DNA of 64,000 nt, taken from contig NZ_DLHM01000004.1 in NCBI RefSeq assembly GCF_002483205.1, positions 278,906 to 342,905 of the forward strand, in the 5' to 3' direction. Below the pieces are notes generated by a model. It made no database searches and was not told the DNA's origin. It worked only from the letters and a program-made list of their open reading frames with translations. Every line of letters begins with the position of its first letter. Within the stretch, counting starts at the first letter, position 1. The DNA comes from Flavihumibacter sp. UBA7668. Its GTDB lineage: Bacteria > Bacteroidota > Bacteroidia > Chitinophagales > Chitinophagaceae. A program made the position numbers and the translations under genes. Below, in pieces: positions 54,681 through 62,484 of this stretch.

Positions 54681-56420
54681 TTACTTCAATCGGATCTCCG
54701 CAACACTGCAGCCCTGAGGAACCATCGGGAATACATTGTTTTCTTTACCTACCATCACTTCCAACAGGTAGGCGCCATCGTGATTGAGCATGGTGGACAG
54801 CACATCGCGCAAATCCTTTCTTTCCCGAATGCTGTTACCCTCAATGCGGTATCCTTTGGCAACCTGTACAAAATCCGGACTGGTAATATTCACGAAGGAA
54901 TATCGGCGGTCATGAAAGAGTTGTTGCCACTGACGTACCATTCCCAAAAACTCATTATTCAGGATCAGGATTTTTACATTTACATTAAACTGCATGATAG
55001 TACCCAGTTCCTGTAAGGTCATCTGAAAACCTCCATCACCAATTACTGCAACCACAGTTCTTTTCGGGTCACCATATTTTGCACCGATTGCCGCAGGTAA
55101 TGCAAATCCCATGGTACCTAATCCACCTGAAGTAACATTACTCTTCGTCTGATTAAAATTGGCATAGCGGCAGGCAACCATCTGGTGTTGACCAACATCG
55201 GTTACTATGATGGCATCTCCCCCGGTTAATTCATTCAGTATATTAATAACCTCACCCATGGAAAGAACCTCTGTAGTCGGATGCAATTCCGGCTGGATGC
55301 ATTGTTCCTGTTCCTGCTTTTCATAATCACGGAATCGTTGTAACCACTGCGGATAAACCTTCGGTTCTATTAAAGAGGTAAGAATTGGTAAGGTGTCTTT
55401 ACAATCGCCCCAAACAGGTACAGTTGCTTTCACATTTTTATCTATTTCTGCCGGATCAATATCCAGATGAATCACTTTAGCCTGCTTGGCATATTTATCC
55501 AATCGACCGGTTACCCGATCATCAAAGCGCATCCCAATTGCAATTAGCAAATCACACTCGTTTGTCAGCACATTTGGTCCATAATTACCATGCATTCCCA
55601 ACATACCAACAGCCAGGGGGTGATCGGTTGGTATCGCACTCATACCCATAATGGTCCAGGCGGATGGAATGCCCGCTTTCTCAATAAACTGTATGAATTC
55701 TTTCTCTGCTTTTCCAAGGATCACACCTTGTCCAAAAATTACAAAAGGTTGTTTGGCTTCATTGATCAACGCTGCAGCCTGTTCAATATATTCTTTACGA
55801 ACAATTGGTTTGGGCCGGTAACTTCTTACATGATCACATTTTTTATACCCTTCGTATTCGAATAATTGTAGCTGGGCATTTTTGGTGATATCAATCAAAA
55901 CAGGTCCTGGCCGTCCGCTTCTTGCTATATAAAAAGCCTTCGCCATTACAGCCGGAATTTCAGCGGCATCCGTTACCTGATAATTCCATTTGGTAACCGG
56001 AGTAGTTATATTGATTACATCCGTTTCCTGAAAGGCATCTGTTCCCAACAGGTGCGCAAATACCTGACCGGTAATGGCTACAACCGGAGTTGAATCGATC
56101 ATGGCATCTGCCAGTCCGGTTACCAGATTCGTAGCACCCGGACCACTGGTGGCAAATACCACCCCAACATTTCCGGAGGTGCGCGCAAATCCCTGAGCAG
56201 CATGGATTCCTCCCTGTTCGTGCCGAACAAGGATATGTTCCAGTTTTTCTGAATAATCATAGAGGGCATCATAGATGGGCATAATGGCTCCACCCGGATA
56301 ACCAAAAATGGTTTTAACTCCTTCCGCAATCAATGCTTCCAGTACTGCTTTTGAACCACTGATGGTCTCAGTCTTCGTCGGTAACGCAGCCTTCTGCGGC
56401 TGACTTAACGTGCTTTGCAT
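54681..56420 (-). CDS. ilvB: Acetolactate synthase large (catalytic) subunit
   Basis: A 579-residue thiamine diphosphate enzyme. The catalytic Glu lies in LVRHEQGGIHAAQGFAR near residue 64, and the cofactor-binding GDGGFQMTLQELGTIMQFNVNVKILILNN lies near 459-487. The start ATG 56420 overlaps the end of ilvD by 53 bases; no better start follows before the conserved FGYPGGA segment, so the overlap seems real and may couple translation. Confidence 0.96.
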   Translation of the reverse strand: MQSTLSQPQKAALPTKTETISGSKAVLEALIAEGVKTIFGYPGGAIMPIYDALYDYSEKLEHILVRHEQGGIHAAQGFARTSGNVGVVFATSGPGATNLVTGLADAMIDSTPVVAITGQVFAHLLGTDAFQETDVINITTPVTKWNYQVTDAAEIPAVMAKAFYIARSGRPGPVLIDITKNAQLQLFEYEGYKKCDHVRSYRPKPIVRKEYIEQAAALINEAKQPFVIFGQGVILGKAEKEFIQFIEKAGIPSAWTIMGMSAIPTDHPLAVGMLGMHGNYGPNVLTNECDLLIAIGMRFDDRVTGRLDKYAKQAKVIHLDIDPAEIDKNVKATVPVWGDCKDTLPILTSLIEPKVYPQWLQRFRDYEKQEQEQCIQPELHPTTEVLSMGEVINILNELTGGDAIIVTDVGQHQMVACRYANFNQTKSNVTSGGLGTMGFALPAAIGAKYGDPKRTVVAVIGDGGFQMTLQELGTIMQFNVNVKILILNNEFLGMVRQWQQLFHDRRYSFVNITSPDFVQVAKGYRIEGNSIRERKDLRDVLSTMLNHDGAYLLEVMVGKENNVFPMVPQGCSVAEIRLK

Positions 56421-58053
56421 ATTTATAAAGAATTCCTTTAGTTACTTTTAATGAGGGTTGTTTCCAGTTGGCTTTTCGCTGATCAATCACGCTCTGTTCC
56501 ACTTTAAGATTGATCGAATTATTTACTGCATCCAGTTCAATGATATCATCGTCCTGAACCAATCCGATCAGTCCGCCTTCAAATGCTTCAGGCGTGATAT
56601 GTCCGACGACAAACCCATGCGTACCTCCACTGAACCTGCCATCAGTAATCAGGGCAACGGATTTGCCCAAACCTGCACCAATTATAGCGGAGGTTGGTTT
56701 CAACATTTCCGGCATACCTGGGGCACCCTTCGGTCCAACCTGACGAATTACCACTACATCACCTGCTTTTACACGTCCACTGCTGATGCCTTTGATTAAT
56801 TCGAATTCGCCATCAAACACTCTGGCCGGGCCAACAAATTTCTCTCCTTCTTTACCGCTGATTTTTGCAACACTGCCGCCTTCCGCCAAATTGCCATAAA
56901 GAATCTGCAGATGTCCGGTTGCTTTCAACGGAGTTTCCAGTGGAAGAATAATTTTTTGCGCCTCAAAATCCAGGTCCGGCACTTCTGCCAGGTTTTCTGC
57001 AATTGTTTTTCCGGTAACTGTCAGACAATCGCCGTGTAGTAAACCTTTACTTAATAAATATTTCATGACAGAAGGAACACCTCCATGCTGGTGTAAATCC
57101 TGCATCAGGTATTTTCCACTTGGTTTGAAATCAGCCAAAACCGGAGTCTTGTCGCTGATCGCCTGAATATCATCCTGTGTTAATGAAACATCCACACTTT
57201 TTGCCATTGCAATTAAATGCAATACCGCATTGGTGGAACCTCCTAAAATCATGATAACAGTAATCGCATTTTCAAATGCTTTACGCGTCATGATATCACT
57301 TGGTTTGATATCTTTTTCCAGTAATAAACGGATGGCTTTTCCGGCTGCTTTACACTCATCCTGTTTTTCCTGGCTTAATGCCGGATTAGAGGAAGAGTAG
57401 GGGAGACTCATACCTAATGCCTCAATAGCCGAAGCCATGGTATTGGCGGTGTACATACCACCGCAGGCACCGGCACCCGGACAGGAATGCTGTACAATCC
57501 CTTTAAAATCTGCTTCGGATAATTGTCCGGCAATTTTTTGTCCCAACGCTTCAAATGCAGATACAATATTCAGATCCTGCCCCTTGTAATGACCCGGTGC
57601 AATAGTACCGCCATAAACCATGATAGATGGTCGATTCAGCCGTCCCATCGCTATAATGGAACCTGGCATATTTTTATCACATCCGGGTACTGCAATCAAT
57701 CCGTCATAATATTGTGCGCCGCATACTGCCTCAATGGAGTCTGCAATAATATCTCTGCTTACAAGTGAATAACGCATTCCATCCGTTCCATTGCTAATGC
57801 CGTCACTTACACCGATGGTGTTGAAAATTAGTCCAACCAGATTTTCCTGCCAGATACTTTCCTTGATGGTTTTCGACAAATCATTCAGGTGCATATTACA
57901 GGTGTTGCCGTCATAACCCATACTGGCTACGCCCACCTGTGCTTTTGCGAGGTCTTCATCTGTTAATCCTATACCGTACAACATCGCCTGCGCAGCGGGT
58001 TGCGTTGGGTCTTGTGTAATTGTTCTGGAGTACTTGTTTAACTGGTTCGACAT
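56368..58053 (-). CDS. ilvD: Dihydroxy-acid dehydratase
   Basis: A 561-residue iron-sulphur enzyme of valine and isoleucine synthesis. Cluster cysteines are seen in GYDGNTCNMHL, VPGCDKNMPG and CPGAGACGGMYTANTM, and the C-terminal DGRFSGGTHGFVVGHITPEA is typical. ATG 58053 was chosen; a TTG two codons upstream is also in frame. It is the first structural gene after the ilv leader and attenuator and overlaps ilvB by 53 bases. Confidence 0.97.
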   Translation of the reverse strand: MSNQLNKYSRTITQDPTQPAAQAMLYGIGLTDEDLAKAQVGVASMGYDGNTCNMHLNDLSKTIKESIWQENLVGLIFNTIGVSDGISNGTDGMRYSLVSRDIIADSIEAVCGAQYYDGLIAVPGCDKNMPGSIIAMGRLNRPSIMVYGGTIAPGHYKGQDLNIVSAFEALGQKIAGQLSEADFKGIVQHSCPGAGACGGMYTANTMASAIEALGMSLPYSSSNPALSQEKQDECKAAGKAIRLLLEKDIKPSDIMTRKAFENAITVIMILGGSTNAVLHLIAMAKSVDVSLTQDDIQAISDKTPVLADFKPSGKYLMQDLHQHGGVPSVMKYLLSKGLLHGDCLTVTGKTIAENLAEVPDLDFEAQKIILPLETPLKATGHLQILYGNLAEGGSVAKISGKEGEKFVGPARVFDGEFELIKGISSGRVKAGDVVVIRQVGPKGAPGMPEMLKPTSAIIGAGLGKSVALITDGRFSGGTHGFVVGHITPEAFEGGLIGLVQDDDIIELDAVNNSINLKVEQSVIDQRKANWKQPSLKVTKGILYKYAKHVKSAAEGCVTDED

Positions 58054-58091
58054 GTGCAAACTGGTTGTTTAATATGTTGGTTGTTTATGCT

Positions 58092-58127
58092 ATAAAAAAA
58101 CGATCCGCCCTTTGGAGGCGGATCGTT
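58092..58127 (-). terminator. Attenuator terminator of the ilv operon
   Basis: On the minus strand AACGATCCGCC pairs perfectly over 11 base pairs with GGCGGATCGTT around a 7-base loop, followed by seven T. It lies between the ilv leader peptide (stop at 58151) and the ilvD start (58053), that is, upstream of the operon it would stop. A full-strength terminator ahead of the first gene is the mark of attenuation. Confidence 0.9.
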
Positions 58128-58150
58128 CGTAATTCGTTTTTGAAACCTTA

Positions 58151-58255
58151 TTACATACTGTTACCACCTCCTGCAAAGACAGGAATAATCACCACCACCA
58201 CAATAATGACTGTGGTAAGCAAATGACTGATTAATTTGGTAGTAATTGTATTCAT
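58151..58255 (-). CDS. ilvL: ilv operon leader peptide
   Basis: A 34-codon frame from ATG 58255 to TAA 58151. Its middle encodes TTVIIVVVVIIPVFAGGG, with four Val (GTG) in a row and four Ile, plus Leu and Thr codons earlier. The pattern resembles the enterobacterial IlvL peptide, which also has a Val/Ile block ending in Pro. A perfect terminator follows 24 bases after the stop, and ilvD follows that. Scarcity of charged tRNAs for Ile, Val or Leu would stall ribosomes here and relieve termination. The mechanism is from knowledge of the enterobacterial system. Confidence 0.87.
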   Translation of the reverse strand: MNTITTKLISHLLTTVIIVVVVIIPVFAGGGNSM

Positions 58256-58276
58256 TGGTTCGATGAAACACGAATA

Positions 58277-58284
58277 TACTACCT
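58277..58284 (-). promoter_or_regulatory. Possible -7 element of the ilv operon
   Basis: On the minus strand TATATTCG, a near match to TAnnTTTG, lies about 22 bases before the leader peptide ATG. A T-run occupies the position 19 bases upstream in place of TTTG. It fits a short leader transcript. Confidence 0.4.
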
Positions 58285-58293
58285 CTGCTGATA

Positions 58294-58331
58294 AATAAAA
58301 AAAGAGCTTCGATTATTTTTTCAGATAATCG
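58294..58331 (-). terminator. Terminator of the leuA-leuB operon
   Basis: CGATTAT (58310-58316) and ATAATCG (58325-58331) pair over 7 bases. On the minus strand the stem is followed by AAGCTC and a run of seven T. The stem includes the last leuB codons and its stop. It separates leuAB transcription from the ilv operon. Confidence 0.65.
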
Positions 58332-59436
58332 TTGACTTCCGCAACTCGATATTTTCTGAATGCAGTTCATTGGGAATTTTATCCTGAATGAGGTCTGCAA
58401 CCAATTCACCGATAGTGGAAGTAAAATAAAAATTCATCGGGTCAATATCTTTCGTCACAAATCCGTTGTCAAGGGTCCATTGAATTGCTGCTTTAACTTT
58501 AGCAGCCTCCACTGTCAACCCAAAATGATCCAACATCATGGCCGCTGAAAGAATGGAACCAAGCGGATTGGCAATATCCTTTCCGGCAGCCTGAGGATAG
58601 GAGCCATGAATGGGTTCAAAAAGGGCACTGCCATTTCCTACCGATGCTGATGGTAATAACCCCAATGATCCAGTTAATACACTGGCTTCATCACTCAGAA
58701 TATCACCAAACATATTTTCTGTCAGGATCACATCAAACTGCGCAGGATTCAGAATTAACTGCATAGCAGCGTTGTCTACAAATAGAAAATCGACGGATAC
58801 ATCCGGGTACTGACCCTGCATTTCCCGCACCAGCTTTCTCCACAGTCGCGAGGTTTCCAATACATTGGCTTTGTCTACCAATGTCAGTTTCTTTTTTCGC
58901 TGGCTTGCTGCCTGAAAAGCAAGATGGGCGATCCGTTCGATTTCATTCTTCGTATAGGCGCAATCATCAGAGGCCATATTGCCATCGGCTGACAATGTTT
59001 TGTTGCCAAAATAGATTCCTCCGGTTAACTCACGAAAAATCAAAAAATCCACACCTTCCAGGTATTTGGCTTTTAACGGAGTTAAATGCTGGAGGGAAGG
59101 ATAGGTGATAACCGGACGTATATTGGCGAATAATTGTAATGATTTACGCAATTTCAGGAGTCCCTGTTCCGGACGCACGGTGGCTGCAGGGTCATTATCG
59201 AAACGGGGATGACCGATTGCACCAAATAAAATAGCATCGCTGTTCAAACAAAGTTCAATGGTTGCATCGGGAAGGGGATTGCCGGTTTTGTCAATGGCAT
59301 CTGCACCCATCAATCCATATTCATAATGAAAATAATGATTGAACTGACTGGCAACAGCATTCAACACATGAATGGCCTGCCGGGTAACTTCCGGCCCAAC
59401 ACCATCCCCCATAATTACAGCGATCTTTTTTTCCAT
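58321..59436 (-). CDS. leuB: 3-isopropylmalate dehydrogenase
   Basis: A 371-residue NAD-dependent dehydrogenase of leucine synthesis. Family motifs are MGDGVGPEVTRQAIHVL near residue 9, FRELTGGIYFG near 133, the metal-binding ENMFGDILSDEASVLTGSLGLLPSAS near 241 and EPIHGSYPQAAGKDIANPLG near 271. It starts 7 bases after leuA. The isomerase genes leuC and leuD, which act between LeuA and LeuB, are not in the window. Confidence 0.95.
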   Translation of the reverse strand: MEKKIAVIMGDGVGPEVTRQAIHVLNAVASQFNHYFHYEYGLMGADAIDKTGNPLPDATIELCLNSDAILFGAIGHPRFDNDPAATVRPEQGLLKLRKSLQLFANIRPVITYPSLQHLTPLKAKYLEGVDFLIFRELTGGIYFGNKTLSADGNMASDDCAYTKNEIERIAHLAFQAASQRKKKLTLVDKANVLETSRLWRKLVREMQGQYPDVSVDFLFVDNAAMQLILNPAQFDVILTENMFGDILSDEASVLTGSLGLLPSASVGNGSALFEPIHGSYPQAAGKDIANPLGSILSAAMMLDHFGLTVEAAKVKAAIQWTLDNGFVTKDIDPMNFYFTSTIGELVADLIQDKIPNELHSENIELRKSTII

Positions 59437-59443
59437 GGTTGTT

Positions 59444-60607
59444 TTATTGGGAAACAGCCAAAGAATGTGCTTTTGCTAAAAGCTCCAGGTCTTCGTCGCT
59501 CACTTCTTTTTTCGTATCGGCTACTTCAAGGAATTTTGCATAGAGTTCATCAATATCATTCCGGTTAAACTGATGGCCCAGTTTCTGGAAACGATAGGCG
59601 AGTGCACTTCGGCCACTGCGCGCCGTCAACACTATTTTGGAACTATCTGCCCCTACTTCTTCCGGTGCTATAATTTCATAGGTACTGGTATCTTTCAGGA
59701 ATCCATCCTGGTGGATACCGGAAGAATGGGAAAACGCATTGGCTCCAACAATAGCCTTATTAGGTTGTACCGGCATGCGCATGGTATCAGCTACTTTCCG
59801 GCTCATCGGGTTCAGTTGAGTTGCATCAATTCCGGTAAAAAATCCCAGCGTAGCATGTTGTTTGATGACCATTACAACTTCTTCGAGGGAGGTGTTTCCT
59901 GCACGCTCACCCAGGCCATTGATCGTACACTCAATTTGCCGTGCACCGGCAATAATTCCGGCGATGGAATTGGCGGTTGCCAGTCCGAGGTCATTGTGAC
60001 AATGGCAGCTCAGAACTGCTTTATCCACATTGGGAACATTATTGATCAGATAGGCAATTTTCTCTCCATATTGGTGAGGAAGGCAATAGCCGGTGGTATC
60101 CGGAATATTTACAGTGGTTGCTCCTGCAGCAATAACAGCTTCCACAACACGGGCCAGGTATTCATTGTTTGTACGGCCGGCATCCTCCGCATAAAATTCC
60201 ACATCGTCTGTGAAATTGCGGGCCCATTTTACACATTGGATGGCACGTTGCAGAATTTCTTCCCTCGTGCTATTGAATTTTGATTTAATATGAAAATCAG
60301 AGGTCCCGATTCCGGTATGTATTCTTTTACGTGCAGCCGGCTTCAGAGCAGCGGCGGCAACCTCAATATCTTTCTGAACAGCGCGACTCAGCCCGCAAAC
60401 CACTGCATTCTTTAAGAGTTTGGCAATTTCATTAACCGCTTCAAAATCTCCGGGAGAGGAAATGGGAAAGCCGGCTTCGAGTATATCAACCCCCATGGAT
60501 TCGAGTTCCAGTGCCAATTCAATTTTTTCCTTCTTATTGAGTTTGCAACCGGGCACCTGTTCGCCATCCCGGAGAGTGGTGTCGAAAATGAAGATTTTTT
60601 GATCCAT
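59444..60607 (-). CDS. leuA: 2-isopropylmalate synthase, short form
   Basis: A 387-residue enzyme joining acetyl-CoA and 2-oxoisovalerate, the first leucine step. The catalytic barrel is complete: FDTTLRDGEQVPGCKL near residue 8, the metal-binding HCHNDLGLATANS near 201, GLGERAGNTSLEEV near 233 and SGIHQDGFLKDTSTYEI near 295. The C-terminal leucine-binding regulatory domain found in enzymes of 500 or more residues is missing. Feedback by leucine may therefore be weak, and the attenuator upstream would be the main control. It leads a two-gene operon with leuB. Confidence 0.92.
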   Translation of the reverse strand: MDQKIFIFDTTLRDGEQVPGCKLNKKEKIELALELESMGVDILEAGFPISSPGDFEAVNEIAKLLKNAVVCGLSRAVQKDIEVAAAALKPAARKRIHTGIGTSDFHIKSKFNSTREEILQRAIQCVKWARNFTDDVEFYAEDAGRTNNEYLARVVEAVIAAGATTVNIPDTTGYCLPHQYGEKIAYLINNVPNVDKAVLSCHCHNDLGLATANSIAGIIAGARQIECTINGLGERAGNTSLEEVVMVIKQHATLGFFTGIDATQLNPMSRKVADTMRMPVQPNKAIVGANAFSHSSGIHQDGFLKDTSTYEIIAPEEVGADSSKIVLTARSGRSALAYRFQKLGHQFNRNDIDELYAKFLEVADTKKEVSDEDLELLAKAHSLAVSQ

Positions 60608-60623
60608 ATATAAGGCTGTGTGT

Positions 60624-60688
60624 TTAAATAAAAGTGCAGGTACCGTAAGCTGGTTTTGCTTGCTATGATCTGCATTACGGCCACCTGC
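60624..60688 (-). promoter_or_regulatory. Attenuator terminator of the leu operon
   Basis: On the minus strand GCAGGTGGCCGTAA (60688-60675) pairs with TTACGGTACCTGC (60648-60636): six plus six pairs with a small internal bulge. It is followed by ACTTTTATTT. The loop is about 26 bases. The 5' arm covers the last codons and stop of the leader peptide, so a ribosome finishing the peptide would affect the fold. It lies 17 bases before the leuA start. Confidence 0.65.
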
Positions 60689-60728
60689 TTCCCGAAAGTA
60701 CCGATAGGAGGATGCGAAAAGAAATCAA
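60675..60728 (-). CDS. Possible leu operon leader peptide
   Basis: A 17-codon frame from TTG 60728 to TAA 60675 encodes MISFRILLSVLSGSRWP, with an Ile-Leu-Leu and Val-Leu cluster (ATC CTC CTA, then GTA CTT). The non-standard start is a weakness: no in-frame ATG exists. It is supported by its position between the leuA start and the divergent gene, by the terminator hairpin that overlaps its stop, and by leaders before thr and ilv. Confidence 0.5.
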   Translation of the reverse strand: MISFRILLSVLSGSRWP

Positions 60729-60813
60729 AATGCCTCGTATATTACAGCGGTTAATGCCCTCTAAATCGGCTGAAACGCCCTGTAGATAAGGATTTTTAAT
60801 TTGATATATTACG

Positions 60814-62364
60814 ATGCCCAACAGATCCATAGATCCCCTGTTTCAACTGATCAAAACGCTGGAGAAGTCCGAAAAGCGGAATTTCAAGCTGTATGTAACC
60901 CGTAATACCTCTGCCGATAATTTAAAAGTGATTGAGCTTTTTGATGCTCTTGACAAATTGACAGAATATGATGAAACAGCCCTGCTGAAAAAGACACCCG
61001 GTATCAAAAAACAGCAGTTAAGCAACCTGAAAGCGCATTTGTATAAATCGGTTTTATCCAGTTTATTACTCATAAAGGATGAACAAAACATTGATATTCA
61101 ATTACATGAGCAAATGGGTTATGCCCGCTTGCTGTACAATAAGGGATTGTATCACCAGAGTTTAAAAATTCTGGACAAACTCAAGGACCTGGCCCGCCAG
61201 CACCACCAGGTCAGTTTTCTCATCCAGGCCCTGTTTTTTGAGAAAAAGATCGAAGCCCTGCATATAACCCGTAGCAGTGAACACCGGGCGAAGAGTCTGG
61301 TTACGGAATCGGAGGAGGTTGTTAGCCGGATCAAGGCCATTAATGACAGTTCCAATCTTTCTTTGCTTTTGTATGATTGGTATATCCGTCATGGACATGC
61401 ACGCAACCAGCAGGATGAGGCCGAGCTTAAAACATTTTTTGAGCAGCATATGCCTGAGCGGGTAAAACAGTATCATGGTTTTTATGAAGAGTTATATGTA
61501 AACCAGAGTTATTGCTGGTATGCGTTTATCCGACAGGATTTTTTGATGTATTACCGGTATGCTGCAAAATGGGTGGAATTATTTCAGAAATATCCGGATA
61601 TGGTGAAAGTGGAGACCCTTCAGTATATAAAAGGACTTCATAATCTGTTGAGCTCGCATTTCGATTTGAAAAATGAGGAGGGTTTTACCAAATCACTTCG
61701 ATTATTTGAAGAGCTGGAGCAAAATGAAGTAGTGCAGCAAAATGACAATAACCGGATTCAGGCATTTGTTTATCTCCAGCAGGGAAAAATTAACCAGTTT
61801 TTCATGACCGGAAGATTTACGGAAGGCCTGGAAATTGTTCCCTACCTCCAGGAGAAACTCGAAGAATATCAACTGCAATTGGATCGTCACAGAATCCTTG
61901 TTTTTTATTATAAAATTGCCTGTTTGTATTTTGGAAGTGGGGATAATGAAAAGGCCATTGATTATTTACAGAAAATTATCAACTGGCGGGTGGATTTAAG
62001 AACAGATTTACAATGTTATGCGCGCCTGCTTCATTTAATTGCTCATTATGAATTAGGAAATTTTGATTTGCTGGAATACCTGGTAAAATCTGTGTACCGT
62101 TTTATGGCGAAGATGGGCAGCTTAAGTATTGTGGAAGAGGAGATGTTCAGCTTTCTGCGCAAATCCTTTCAGTTTGCAGCAGGGGATGAAAAAGCAGCAT
62201 TTCAGCAATTGCTGACACGAATAAAACCCTATGAAAATGATCCCCGGGAAACCAGAACCTTCTCTTATCTTGATGTCATCTCCTGGCTCGAAAGTAAAAT
62301 AGAAGGTATACCTGTTCAGGAAGTGATCCGTAGAAAATACCTGACAAGTAAGCGGAAGAAATAA
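60814..62364 (+). CDS. Conserved helical-repeat protein of unknown function
   Basis: A 516-residue cytoplasmic protein without signal peptide or membrane segments, made almost wholly of amphipathic helices. Segments such as LYNKGLYHQSLKILDKLKDLARQHHQ and YFGSGDNEKAIDYLQKIINWRVD have the spacing of TPR-like repeats. The N-terminal 100 residues (DPLFQLIKTLEKSEKRNFKLYVTRN) form a separate conserved-looking block. I recall similar proteins in other Bacteroidota but no known function. It is divergent from the leu operon, whose leader region occupies most of the 206-base gap. Confidence 0.8.
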   Translation: MPNRSIDPLFQLIKTLEKSEKRNFKLYVTRNTSADNLKVIELFDALDKLTEYDETALLKKTPGIKKQQLSNLKAHLYKSVLSSLLLIKDEQNIDIQLHEQMGYARLLYNKGLYHQSLKILDKLKDLARQHHQVSFLIQALFFEKKIEALHITRSSEHRAKSLVTESEEVVSRIKAINDSSNLSLLLYDWYIRHGHARNQQDEAELKTFFEQHMPERVKQYHGFYEELYVNQSYCWYAFIRQDFLMYYRYAAKWVELFQKYPDMVKVETLQYIKGLHNLLSSHFDLKNEEGFTKSLRLFEELEQNEVVQQNDNNRIQAFVYLQQGKINQFFMTGRFTEGLEIVPYLQEKLEEYQLQLDRHRILVFYYKIACLYFGSGDNEKAIDYLQKIINWRVDLRTDLQCYARLLHLIAHYELGNFDLLEYLVKSVYRFMAKMGSLSIVEEEMFSFLRKSFQFAAGDEKAAFQQLLTRIKPYENDPRETRTFSYLDVISWLESKIEGIPVQEVIRRKYLTSKRKK

Positions 62365-62484
62365 GTTGTATAGCCAACTAATACAAAAAGGGTTAAAATA
62401 CCCTGCCGATTTTAAAGCCCGTTTAAAAGTGGTTTTTTAATATTGTTATTACCTGTTTAACCTGATCGGGTAGTATTCAGTATA
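62365..62484 (+). other. A/T-rich spacer before the deaminase-ATPase gene
   Basis: A 120-base gap with no clear terminator for the helical-repeat gene and no consensus promoter. TTTTTTAATATTGTTATTACC may contain a weak promoter. Confidence 0.3.

Noticed and set aside
60412..60684. Alternative gene overlapping the leuA start
   Set aside because: The frame runs through the attenuator stem and the first third of leuA out of frame; the protein resembles nothing and leuA is certain.
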